This document shows positions 53,375-63,800 of a stretch of DNA of 64,000 nucleotides, piece after piece. Position 1 is the stretch's first letter. Each line of letters starts with the position of its first letter. The notes under the pieces were generated by a model. The model did no database searches, was not told where the DNA came from, and was given only the letters and a program-made list of their open reading frames with translations. A program made the translations under genes and the position numbers. The stretch is from Serripes groenlandicus (Eukaryota > Mollusca > Bivalvia > Cardiida > Cardiidae), in the NCBI GenBank assembly GCA_031761405.1, contig JASEVX010000003.1:68239044-68303043 (forward strand), in the 5' to 3' direction.

Positions 53375-54364
53375 GGTAGCTGTTGCTTGAAGTATAATGT
53401 TCAGAAAGGTTTGTCTTTAGGCGTACACGGGGAGCGAATTGCTGTTCAAATCCGAGTAAAACATCCCGGGTGTATTCAGATTGTCCTAAATGACTTAACG
53501 AACGCTCGGCCATATTCTAGTTGTAAGCTGTCGTTTGATTGGTTGATTCGGCTAACACTCACCGAGCATTCGGTGTAATTGAACAATCGGAACACACCCG
53601 AGTTCCGTTCTCACGAAACTACACATGTCGTTACTTAGCTGAACATTGTTCGAACGTCTTGCACTACAACTTATTAATATTTCTTTGCAGGTATATATAA
53701 TAAATTACTTTAAAAAATGCTCATTGTATGTGGAATTCACAAATCCTAAAATTAGTCCTTAATGAAAGCACTATACCTGTATACATATTAAGACTAATGA
53801 TTGGCAAGATTACTCATTTCCGTGACTGTTAATGATCAATACTTTGTTAATTGGCTGAGTGTATGGTCAACCTACCTTAGAATGGAGATTGGTCATAAAA
53901 AATGAAATGATTCAATTCTATTTCAATGAAGGACATTCACTTCATTGACCAACAAATGCAAGTTATGATAAATTTTCACTTGACCCCCACCCCTAATGTT
54001 CCAATATGCCCCGAAGTTGATAACTGTTTTTTTCAACTTCTATAATGTTAGTGTTATGCATAACTGCAGCATTGTAAATTACTTTAAAAAATGCTCAGCT
54101 GAGAACCTACTTTAAAGTGAGTTTCATGAAACCGGGACATCTAAATGTGCGCTTGATAAAGTAATGCGGGCAAATAGACCTACACGATGGTGGAATCTTG
54201 TTCTAATTTAGTAGTCTACAATATTCGATGTGACAGTCTGTTCAGATCTGCTTATCACTTTTTATGTAAAAAGATTTACCGTGAATGTGAGCAAAAAATC
54301 CACATATGATATAGATTATGAAACTACGCTATACAGTTATAAAAATCAAGTAGGTCATGATTCC
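53375..54364. other. Intergenic upstream of the methyltransferase-like gene
   Basis: No repeat family recognised. The promoter of the minus-strand gene should lie at 53380-53650; no clear TATA box was identified. A short frame at 53387-53578 is not supported. Confidence 0.4.
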
Positions 54365-54583
54365 TTAACCCTTTCCCTCATATAGATGCCTCTGCAGCAG
54401 ACGGCTTTTTGAAAACATAGTAACAAAAGAAGAAATTGCACAAAACGTGCAATTTCTCCTTTTGTCACAATGTTTTCCACTTTTAGTCATAGGTTATCCA
54501 TTCAATTATAGAGATTTTTCCATTATTTGACAATATGTTCAAAGTCGTCTGCTGCAGAATTGTCGTATGAGGAAAAGAGTTAA
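54365..54583 (+). mobile_element. TTAA-MITE, near-full copy
   Basis: TTAACCCTTTCCCTCATATA to TATGAGGAAAAGAGTTAA; 12-bp deletion near the left end; CAC/GTG hairpin. Confidence 0.9.
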
Positions 54584-54637
54584 GGTTTATCACAAATTCT
54601 CACGTAGGCCTACTAGTGTTCATTATATCTAAGCCAG

Positions 54638-54873
54638 AGTTAACCTTTTTTTCTTAATATACAAAAAATCTGCAACAGACGGCTTTGAAAACCTTTAGGC
54701 AAAACTATTAAAAATCTATATTTATGAAACTGAGTATGCTTATTGAATGGAGTTGAAAACATTATGGCAAAAGGTGAACTTAGACATTTAGAGCAATTTC
54801 TCCTTTTGCAACTTTGCAACAACGTTTTCCGAAGTCGTCTGCTGTATATGTGAATGCAGGTGGGAAAGTGTTA
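54638..54873 (-). mobile_element. Decayed TTAA-MITE
   Basis: TTAACCTTTTTTTCTTAATA to GCAGGTGGGAAAGTGTTAA. Confidence 0.7.
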
Positions 54874-55620
54874 ATCTTTATCAGTTTATGCCACAGTTAG
54901 ATTCTCTCACATTGTATATAATGGAGATAAGAATGGAAAGTTAATACTTTAAGATTGAAAAAATAGAAAGCATTGTAGAAATCGGACGAATCTCTTCCCT
55001 AGACCATTTTGTTTTTATTTTGTCACGGATAGTCTGTCCAAGAGGCAAGAAACGTCAATTATATCGAATAGATATAAATTTAATTGTATTTCAAGTGAAT
55101 CACATTGTCAGATGTTCTACATTATAACTTGAACTGTATTAGTTATTACATAATACAAAGCGACGTTAAGATAACATTACAATAGAAAAAAGGCATATAA
55201 CATTCACTGAACGGTCTGTCACATGATGGTTTCTATTTAACAGGAAAAGAAATAATTCATGTGTATACAATATATATATACGCATTTATCCGAGACGTTT
55301 TAGAAGGTCGTTTGATTTAGTAGAGAATATCACCAGTTTGCCTGAGTCATTTTATATATAAGGTCGATTGATTTATTTTAGAATATCACCAGATAAGGAT
55401 CATTTGAGTTTCGCCATGGTAGCCAGCTCACCCTTTCGTTTGTTTCCTTGTTGTCTTACACAAGTACGCCATATGCCATACAGATGACTGCCTAATCATA
55501 CACACTCGTAACACCGTTAATACGTGAAACGAATCTGCAGCAGACAACATTTAAAACAAACATAACTGTCGAATACAGTTTCAGACATTGTAAATTCGTC
55601 TGCAGGTATATAAGGGCTCA
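54874..55620. other. Intergenic, one MITE fragment
   Basis: About 55530-55608 has CTGCAGCAGACAACATTT and AAATTCGTCTGCAGG; the rest shows no recognised feature. Confidence 0.45.
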
Positions 55621-55664
55621 AACACCGGAAAGGGTGATGATCAAACAAGACTTAGCCTTCGGTT

Positions 55665-55970
55665 CCCCTCGGTAATTCCACCTAGGTACCCCTGGATAAC
55701 CAGAATTTGACCCAGTTCCCTTTGGATACCACGAATTCGACCTCAGTTTCCCTGGACAACCAGAAATCGACATCGGTATCCCTGGACAACCAGAATTCGA
55801 CATCGGTGCCCCTGGACAACCATGATTCGATCTTGGTTCCCTTGAATAACCAGAATCCAACCACGGTTCCCCTGGATAACCACATTTATACCTATGTTCC
55901 CCTGGATATTTAGAATCCAACCTCTGTACCCCTTGGTAACCATAATAATTCGACCTCGATATCCCTGGAA
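55665..55970. repeat. 30-bp minisatellite, ~10 units
   Basis: Units with CCCTGGACAACCAGAATTCG; 30 bp keeps one frame open, so the minus strand reads 10-residue SGCPG-type repeats. Homology to any protein is not evident. Confidence 0.9.
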
Positions 55971-55982
55971 GTGCATATACAT

Positions 55983-56213
55983 TTAACCCTCTCCCACATA
56001 CAGACGCTCTTTTACGTCTCTGTAGCGGATTACGTTTGAAAACATTGATGCAAAATGGGGAAGTTGCTCATCATGATCAATTTTTTCTTTTGCCATAACG
56101 TTTTCAACTCTTATCAAATGAATACACTTTCATTTATGCACCGTTTGAATAATGTTGCCTAAATGTTTGTAAAGTTGTCTGATGCATATATGTTTTATGT
56201 GGGAAAAGGTTAA
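55983..56213 (+). mobile_element. TTAA-MITE, older copy
   Basis: TTAACCCTCTCCCACATACAG to TATGTGGGAAAAGGTTAA. Confidence 0.8.
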
Positions 56214-56911
56214 ACTATTCTGATAAAAACAGCTCTAAAGGCCTTTATCTCCTATTGTTTTGTTAACAGAGATATGACCTTGGATTTTCGAGGAGGCAAC
56301 CCTTATCCTGCACCTTCTCCTGCATTATCGTTTTAACACTATAAATGAACAGTATTAGCGACCAAAACGTAGACAATTGGAGATTATTAACCCGTTCAAT
56401 GTTAAATTTTTAAAATGAACTTGTCTAGCCTTAAAATTTGTATTGAAATGAGTCCATAGCCAATCCTTTGAATATCAAGATTAAAATGTTGAGTCGAGTT
56501 GAGCAGCCAATAGTATAGAGCCTGATCAGACGGCGCAGACTCAACTGCTGACTCGGTTATATGCACATACTTCACAACATCGGTACCAGCAGTCCTAGGG
56601 CTGAGCAACATGTGGCATGTGCAACATGTGGCATGTGCAACATTAAAATGGAGACTTTCCGCGAAGAAATCTAGACCAAAATCAGACTTACGTTCAGTCT
56701 TATCATGGTCCAAATGGTTTGATACTCTGCCATCTTTAAGTGCATGAACTAAATAATATATATATATATATATATATATGCAAGAAATTTACAAAACGTA
56801 ATGATTGTGATAAATGATTGCCAACACCATTTGCAGGCATTCAGCATGAAACGTGTCGATCTTGGTCCACATTTTTCGCTTACCATCTATCAATGCTGAG
56901 AAAAACAGTAA
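56214..56911. other. Intergenic with a shared repeat and (AT)n
   Basis: 56440-56580 shares sequence with 45352-45500. (AT)n lies at about 56755-56779. No gene seen. Confidence 0.5.
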
Positions 56912-57144
56912 TTAACCCTTTCAAACATACAGACGATGTCTGACGCCTCTGCAGTAGACGACTTTAGAAAATATTATGACAAAAGTAGAACATGCTCATA
57001 GTGAGCAATTTCGCCTTTTGCCAAACATAATTCAACTTCATGTATATTCCAAGATTATGCTTTCATTTATGTATTTTCCATATTCTGTCTAAGTGCTACC
57101 AAAGTCGTCAGCAGCAGATTTTGTTGTATGTTGGAAAGGGTTAA
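56912..57144 (+). mobile_element. TTAA-MITE, older copy
   Basis: TTAACCCTTTCAAACATACAG to GTATGTTGGAAAGGGTTAA. Confidence 0.8.
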
Positions 57145-57830
57145 CTGCAATAATTAAATCCAAATCGGGACTCCATTTGGCTATATAGACTTAACTTGCA
57201 TCTGTTATAGTTACAATAATTGGTGGCATATTACTGCCGTGAGATAACCAGTTAATGTTTGTACACTATTAACAGGTTATCTAGTTAGGGTTTGCAAATT
57301 TCACTTAATAAGTAACATAATAACTGGTTAACTAGATAAGATTCGTGTTACCACACCGTTAGTTACCCTGTTCATAACTAGAAATATTTCCAAAAATACT
57401 GTATGATACTAACAAATCGCTATTGATTTATACGATTACATTTATGCCATGTGATAGATAAACAGGTGTCACCGTTAAATATCAATAAGATTGTATAATA
57501 TTTCAGAAATTGTAACTTTATTTCACAAAATTGTAACTTTATTACTTGAGTTACACATACATTTATATGCATATCAATTGCATGCAAATATCAAACATCC
57601 CCACTCGTTATTCCGTGTAAGGATATTGTATTTATTTATCCAGATTCAGATTAGGTGACTGAAAGTTGACTTTAAAAGAGATTCCAGGAAACCTAAGGAC
57701 GGTTTCAACACTTGCAAAACAATGTAGAAAGTAAAGATCCAACTGACTCTGTTTCTGAGGGTTTGTATACTCTATAAACGCTTTTCTGACTAATATCTGT
57801 CCCTTCAAAGAGAACAACATCTTCCTTGTT
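57145..57830. other. Intergenic, nothing recognised
   Basis: Contains a short repeat of AACCAGTTAAT/TAACTGGTTAAC around 57250-57330. No coding region except the continuation of the minisatellite frame. Confidence 0.4.
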
Positions 57831-57834
57831 TGGC

Positions 57835-58490
57835 ACTGAATATCTCGGTGTATCTTTACGTGGTGGACATCCATGTATGTCCGGTGGTGGATATCTTTTT
57901 GGCGCTGGATATCTCGGTGTATCTTTACGTGGTGGACATCCATGTATGTCCGGTGGTGGATATCTTTTTGGCGCTGGATATCTCGGTGTATCTTTACGTG
58001 GTGGACATCCATGTATGTCCGGTGGTGGATATCTTTTTGGCACAGGATATACCGGTGTGTCATCACTTGGTCGACAACCGTGTTTGTCCGGTGGTGGATA
58101 TCCTGTTTGGCGCTGGATATACCGGTGTGTCATCACTTGGTGGACAACCGTGTTTGTCCGGTGGTGGATATCCTGTTTTGCGCTGGATATACCGGGGTGT
58201 CATCACTTGATGGACAACCGTGTTTGCCTGGTGAAGGATATCTTGTTTGGCGCTGGATATACCGGTGTGTCATCACTTGGTGGACAACCGTGTTTGTCCG
58301 GTGGTGGATATCCTGTTTTGCGCTGGATATACCGGTGTGTCATCACTTGATGGACAACCGTGTTTGCCTGGTGAAGGATATCTTGTTTGGCGCTGGATAT
58401 CTCGGTGTATCATCAAGTGGTGACAAACCGTGTATGTCCGTTGGTGGATATCTTGTTTGGCGCTGGATATCTCGGTGTATAACCACGTGG
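57835..58490. repeat. 69-bp minisatellite, ~9-10 units, frame-preserving
   Basis: Unit contains CTGGATATCTCGGTGTATC, GGTGGACATCCATGTATGTCC and GGTGGTGGATATC. The left three units are near-identical; units to the right form a second subtype with TGTGTCATCACTTGGTGGAC. Minus frame: Pro-rich 23-residue repeat (RYPAPKRYPPPDIHGCPPRK); plus frame: Gly/Tyr-rich. No flanking splice signals or start identified. Confidence 0.9.
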
Positions 58491-59015
58491 CCTGCTTTGT
58501 TGATCTCTGTCTCTTTTCTTGTCTTACATCTGTTTATGTTTGTGTTTGAATTTTAATGTCTTTATATGTTATCCATTGTATTTATATTTTATCATTGACA
58601 AAACCATGTCGTCTCCTCTTTTAACATTGTTGTTATGATGAAATTGTTTACTTTTTCTGATGTGTCATTTAACTCCTTTTTAAAGTTTTCAATATGAGCT
58701 CTTCGAGGTAATGTTATGTCTTAAACATCTTAAACTTTAAAACAACAGTTAACATTAAAATAATTTTAACTTGAGTTGACTTTCTTGAAGATAAAATCAA
58801 CCGTCCATAGCTTGACAGCAAAAAAACACCTATTTTTCCAGATTCCGGAACAGGCAAAATATATTGCCCGAACGGGTATAAAATGTAGAATTAAAATACG
58901 TGATCTATAGAATGATATACACCAGTAATTAAAATACGTGATCTATAGAATGATATACACCAATAATTAAAAAAAAAGAATCTTGTTGAACGAGATTACA
59001 AAATGGGAGATTGAT
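58491..59015. other. 3' side of the 194-aa gene
   Basis: AT-rich; a 39-bp duplication at 58887-58968 (AAATACGTGATCTATAGAAT). It should hold the gene's 3' UTR; no clear AATAAA on the minus strand was pinned down. Confidence 0.4.
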
Positions 59016-59055
59016 TTACATGATGAGGTCAGCATCCTTTGTTGTTGTCCAAAAT
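59016..59055 (-). CDS. 194-aa protein, terminal exon
   Basis: 40 nt after acceptor TTTTCAG; completes an Arg codon, then FWTTTKDADLIM and TAA. Short, so chosen mainly because it restores phase and supplies a stop directly after the splice. Confidence 0.55.
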
Positions 59056-62000
59056 CTGAAAATAGAAACACAACTTTGATTAAACCCTTTCCCCTATACA
59101 AAACAGCTTAGGGGCATGTGACAGACGACTTCTGAAATGTTTGTAAAAAACACCATTAATTAACACTTTGACTGTTTCAACCGATTTGTGAAGACTGTTC
59201 CAGCAGTATACAGCACGGTACATCCGTGCCGTCTTACCAAGCTGTACACTGTTGGCTGTTAAACTAACGTGTATCTTAATATTCCTAGAGTAGGCTATAG
59301 ATTCTTCCAAACGAAAAAAAATAATGGACAATTCCAGTACGAAACAACCCATTTGTTAGCCAAACATTTTCCGGGTAAGAAATGGTTCGGTTATCAAACC
59401 GCCATTTTATTCTGTTACGAAACTATATAGTGGATACAATTGAAAACGATGTTGCCAAAGGAGAAATTGCTTACATTGTTTTCAAAAGCCGTATGCTGGT
59501 AACGCGTCGAACTGCTTCTATAAGTGGGAAAGGGTTAACCCTTTCCCTCATACGACAATTCTGCAGCAGACGACTTTGAACATATTTTGTCAAAAAATAG
59601 AAATTTCCATAATTGAATGGATAACCTATGACAAAAAGTGGAAAACATTGTGTCAAAAGGAGAAATTGCACGTTTTGTGCAATTTCTTCTTTTGTCACTA
59701 TGTTTTCAAAAAGCCGTCTGCTGCAGAGGCTTCAGAAAGCGTCTATATGAGGGAAAGGGTTAATTAAACAATACAACGGCATGTCATACGCCGGCACTCA
59801 CCTATCATAGTCGAGACATTCTATAAGTAGGTTGTTATTGGGTTTCCATTCGTCTTCTCCGCCTGACCTTTTGCCCCATGTTTTGCCGAACAACGTGATA
59901 GGACCAATTGCCCGCTTCATCCGTCGAATAATTGGTGCTCCACTGACGCCATTTTCACCTTCACCGCTAAGCCCGGTTGGTAGAACTTTGATAACTGTCA
60001 CTGTATATATTAATAAATATAGCATTGAACGTCAACTCGTTTCGCACATGTATACAACAATCTGTAGCAAACTTTTGAAAACATCTATGCAAAAATGGAA
60101 AATGTCTATAAATGAAGTCAGTAAAGTTTTTGAATAGAGTTGAAAACAAATTGACAGATTGAGCAATTTCATCTTTAGCCTCATATTGCTTACACAATCC
60201 GTCTGCTGCAAAAACTGATTCGTACTTCAAATTCATCTGCTTCGAAAACGTCTGAGGTAAAAAAAAACAACATCGGGTCAGAGCTCACGATAAGAAGAGT
60301 ATTTCAAATTCCCAAATCCCTATATGACCCTCAAACCCTATGTTGTAGGTACTCAAAAGAATCGTCTCTGTGAGACTATTATTTTGAGTACCCACAACAT
60401 ATGGTTTAATTGAGTCATAAGAGAGATATTGGTGGGAAAAGACTGGTTTCCTCCCTATCTAGTCCTCTGCCAGGTACAAATCATCTGGAGAAATGAACGA
60501 AATAAAAATCAGGACAATTAAAGGTTTGATTGAACTCTTTCCCAGTTGTAGACGCATTTTGACGCATATGCAGCAGACGACTTTTAAAAACATAGGGGCA
60601 AAATAAAACAAAATGCTCATAACGAGCAATTTCTCCTATTGCCACAAGTTTTCTGGAGAAATTAACGAAATAAAAATCAGGACAACTGAAGGTTAAATTG
60701 AACTTTTTCCCAGTTGTAGACGCATTTTGACGCATATAGACGACTTTTGAAAACATAGGGGCAAAATAAAACAAAATGCTCATAACGAGCAATTTCTCCT
60801 CTAGACTATTGCCACAGGTTTTCAACGCTATTCAATTATTATACTTGTGTATATAGAGATTTTCTTTATTCTTGCTTAGATGTTTTCAAAATCATTTGCT
60901 GCAGATTTGAGGTAAGTAAGGAAGGGTTAAAATTTTAGATAATAATGTGGAAAGTTATGCGGGATAAGGTTGTAATTCTTCATGAAATGTTTAGTTTTTG
61001 GCCAACACAGGGCGTGTTTGGAGGGTTTGGCTAACACAGGGCGTGTTTGGAGGGTTTGGCCGACACAGGGCGTGTTTGGAGGGTTTGGCCAATACAGAGC
61101 GTGTTTGGAGGGTTTGGCCAATACAGGGCGTGTTTGGAGGGTTTGGCCTACACAGGGCGTGTATGGAGGGTTTGGCCAACACAGGGCGTGTTTGGAGGGT
61201 TTGGCCAATACAGGGCGTGTTTGGAGGGTTTGGCCAATACAGGGCGTGTTTGGAGGGTTTTGCCAATACAGGGCGTGTTTGGAGGGTTTGGCCAACACAG
61301 GGCGTGTTTGGAGGGTTTGGCCGACAGTGGGCGTCTTTGGAGGGTTTGGCCAATACAGGGCGTGTTTGGAGGGTTTGGCCAATACAGGGCGTGTTTGGAG
61401 GGTTTGGCCAATACAGGGCGTGTTTGGAGGATTTGGCCAACACAGGGCGTGTTTGGAGTGTTTGGCCGACAGAGGGCGTGTTTGGAGGGTTTGGCCAACA
61501 CAGGGCGTGTTTGGAGAGTTTGGCCGACAGAGGGCCTATTTCGAGTGTTTGGCCAACACATGGCGTGTTTGGAGGGTTTGGCCGACAGAGGGCGTGTTTG
61601 GAGTGTTTGGCCAACACAGGGCGTATTTGGAGGGTTTGGCCGACAGAGGGCGTGTTTGGAGGGTTTGGCCAACACAGGGCGTGTTTGGAGGGTTTGGCCG
61701 ACAGAGGGCGTGTTTGGAGGGTTTGAAAAAACACTTTTCGACATGCAGACGCATTCGACTGATCTGAAGTATACGACATTTCAAAAACACTGTGACAAAA
61801 GTAGAAATTGCTCATAATTAACAATATCTCCTTTTGCCACAAGGTTTTCAACAATACTCAATAGTAAACCTTTCCTTTATAAAGACTTTCCATATGTTTG
61901 CATATATGTTTTCAAACTCGCCTGCAGCAGACAAATGTGTTGTATGTGGGAAAGGGTTCAGTTATTTACCGTTCCCTATGCCAGTCACTGTAGCCATGTT

Positions 62001-63609
62001 AGTTCTAATCATCGTCTGGTTGACATTGACCTTGACCTTCCTCTGGTTGGCCTTGACCTTGGTACGGCATGCGTGAGTTTCCGTACAGAATCTACAATGA
62101 TCGTATTCTATCTCACCGTCATAGGGCAAACCCTGTACCTGGATAACTCGTGCACTGAAATATAACGAGGGGTTATTAACTTATTAGTCAACAACGAAAT
62201 AGTTATGTTATAGAGAAGACGAGTATCATTTCTTCGTTGAATGCATTAGTTTTGAATCGCTCAGGAAAACATGTTTTGAAACACCAATGAAACCATTGTA
62301 TTTTTGTATATGATTTTAGAATGCTGTGAAAACTCAACGATCAGTTAAGTTTTAACATAAATAATTAAGGCATTTGAACAACGTATCATCTCACTAGAAG
62401 ACATTTCATAGAACCTAAGCGACCTTTTCGGTGAATGACATATCTATATAAGTGTAATGTCACTCTTTGGATATTGGTAAGTGTAAATATATAGGCTGTA
62501 TAAACTTTTATCTAATTATAGCTACACGTTTAACTATTTACTACGTACCCGGCACTACATTCGACTTAATTCTACGTTTGCTATTTACTTCTCGTCTACA
62601 ACTACTAAATTATGTAAGTTACCTTTTCTTACTACATATTAGTAAGATTACTTACTACCTTCGATATGTTTACAGCTTCACATTATATCTATTTACTAAG
62701 TACCAGTCTCTACTTACTGTGTACTGCTACTACGTTCGATACTTACCTCTCTGTAAGCTACATGTTCTAACTACATATTACTGCTAACTAAATATGGTTA
62801 TTTGCTCCATCAATCATCTTCGATATGATAACAGTTTCACATTCTAACTATTTACTAAGTACCAATCTGTACTTACTTTGTACTGCTACTACGTTCGATA
62901 CTTGCCTCTATGTAAGCTACATGTTCTAACTACACGTTACTGCTAGCTAAATATGATTACTTGCTCCCTCATACATCTTCGATATGATAACAGTTTCACA
63001 TTCTAACTATTTACTAAGTACCAATCTGTACTTACTTTGTACTGCTACTACGTTCGATACTTGCTTCTATGTAAGCTACATGTTCTAACTACACGTTACT
63101 GCTAGCTAAATATGATTACTTGCTCCCTCACACAACTTCGATATATTCTATACTATATTCCTTACTACTCAATAGATCCACTTCTGCCTACTTGATTGTA
63201 TCTTCCAATGATATTGTTTCAGCTTCCAACGGTTACCAACTAATTTTTACTGATAAAAGTTTACAACAAAAGTTTAGCCTACTACTAACCGACTGTTTTC
63301 CGCTGCCTTCTTACCAATTATAATTACCAATTACAATTACCATTACTAATGCTGCAACTAGTTTCGAGTTATATTATATATGGATATCTGTGAATATTAA
63401 ATAGTAAAGTTGAAAATAAAAGAAAGAGTAATACCAACGTACTTTGCCGGCGCAGCGTCTACTTTGTTGCATCTCAGACGGCTGAAAACTCGTCTCGCAG
63501 CATTAGCAAACCTCTGTGCATTATCTCTTGTGATATTGAAATGCTTTGCTATATCATGATATAACACATTACGAAATCTAACACAATCATTTGTATTTGA
63601 ATAATCCAT
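59016..63609 (-). CDS. Uncharacterised 194-aa protein, four exons
   Basis: Exons 63609-63443, 62154-61970, 59994-59802 and 59055-59016 have consensus GT/AG borders and phases 2-1, 1-2, 2-1, giving exactly 585 nt from ATG to TAA. The protein begins MDYSNTNDCVRFRNVLYHDI; exon 2 has a compact Cys/His cluster (DHCRFCTETHAC) that could bind zinc or form disulphides, followed by a basic stretch (RTKVKANQRKVKVNVNQT). Exon 3 is Gly-rich then basic (GVSGAPIIRRMKRAIGP, GKTWGKRSGGEDEW). It ends FWTTTKDADLIM. There is no signal peptide or membrane segment, so it may be intracellular. I do not recognise the family. Introns carry MITEs, a palindromic MITE and two minisatellites. Upstream DNA has a perfect CRE-like TGACGTCA. 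Confidence 0.7.
59082..59538. mobile_element. TTAA-MITE fragments
   Basis: 59082-59150 (TTAAACCCTTTCCCCTATAC) and 59435-59538 (GCCAAAGGAGAAATTGC...GTGGGAAAGGGTTAA), separated by about 290 bp of unrecognised sequence. Confidence 0.6.
59535..59763 (-). mobile_element. TTAA-MITE, full inverted copy
   Basis: TTAACCCTTTCCCTCATACG to TATGAGGGAAAGGGTTAA, CAC/GTG hairpin, sharing its left TTAA with the preceding fragment. Confidence 0.9.
59802..59994 (-). CDS. 194-aa protein, exon 3
   Basis: 193 nt, acceptor GTGACAG, donor GTGAGT. Encodes IKVLPTGLSGEGENGVSG, then a basic patch and EWKPNNNLLIECLDYD. Codon use is balanced and the frame is open throughout. Confidence 0.7.
60040..60240 (-). mobile_element. 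Decayed TTAA-MITE
   Basis: CACATGTATACAACAATCTG, GAATAGAGTTGAAAACAA and GTCTGCTGCAAAAAC remain. Confidence 0.6.
60279..60473. mobile_element. Palindromic MITE, copy 6
   Basis: Left CAGAGCTCACGATAAG, core 60336-60405, right CTCCCTATCTAGTCCTCTG. Confidence 0.8.
60525..60930 (+). mobile_element. TTAA-MITE with ~160-bp tandem duplication of its left half
   Basis: Two copies of the segment from GAAATNAACGAAATAAAAATC through AATAAAACAAAATGCTCATA (60490-60650 and 60655-60815), then one right half ending AGTAAGGAAGGGTTAA. Confidence 0.7.
60998..61728. repeat. 30-bp G-rich minisatellite, ~24-25 units
   Basis: Unit has GGCGTGTTTGGAGGGTTTGG then CCAACACAG/CCAATACAG/CCGACAGAG. All six frames stay open for long stretches because 30 is a multiple of 3. 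Lies in intron 2 of the 194-aa gene. Confidence 0.95.
61760..61965 (+). mobile_element. Decayed TTAA-MITE
   Basis: ACATTTCAAAAACACTGTGAC, ATCTCCTTTTGCCACAAGG, end GTATGTGGGAAAGGGTT, next to the exon 2 donor of the 194-aa gene. Confidence 0.7.
61970..62154 (-). CDS. 194-aa protein, exon 2 (Cys/His cluster)
   Basis: 185 nt, acceptor ATTTCAG, donor GTAAAT. Encodes ARVIQVQGLPYDGEIEYDHC, then RFCTETHACR and a basic tail. The donor lies a few bases from the end of a decayed MITE. Confidence 0.7.
62540..63140. repeat. ~162-bp tandem repeat, three to four units
   Basis: Units with TACTACGTTCGATACTT, TGTAAGCTACATGTTCTAAC and ATCTTCGATATGATAACAG, in intron 1 of the 194-aa gene. The two rightmost units are nearly identical. 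Confidence 0.85.
63443..63609 (-). CDS. 194-aa protein, exon 1
   Basis: ATG plus 55 codons and two bases, donor GTACGT. Helical-looking sequence with FNITRDNAQRFANAARRVFS; basic overall. Confidence 0.7.
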
Positions 63610-63699
63610 AATAAAATTCTAAACGTTTCTACAGACGTAAATAAACGAATTTTTTTTAAAAAAAAATAGAGCTAATAAATTGCTTGTTGAGCGCGCTTT

Positions 63700-63800
63700 G
63701 TCGTTAACGTAAGTTGCGGACGGAAATGACGTCATTTCATCCAAGGCAACGTAAGCCGTAAAGCGTTCGTATGTCGTAACGTCAACTTACGTTTTGTCGT
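63700..63800 (-). promoter_or_regulatory. Candidate promoter of the 194-aa gene (CRE palindrome)
   Basis: Perfect TGACGTCA at 63727-63734 within AAATGACGTCATTT, about 120 bp upstream of the ATG. It is flanked by inverted AACGTAAGTTG (63708) and CAACTTACGTT (63783). CREB/ATF sites close to the start are common in animal promoters. The region is CpG-richer than its surroundings. Confidence 0.5.

Noticed and set aside
60927..61854. Overlapping 240-290-aa frames on both strands
   Set aside because: By-product of the 30-bp minisatellite; all frames open, none protein-like outside the repeat.
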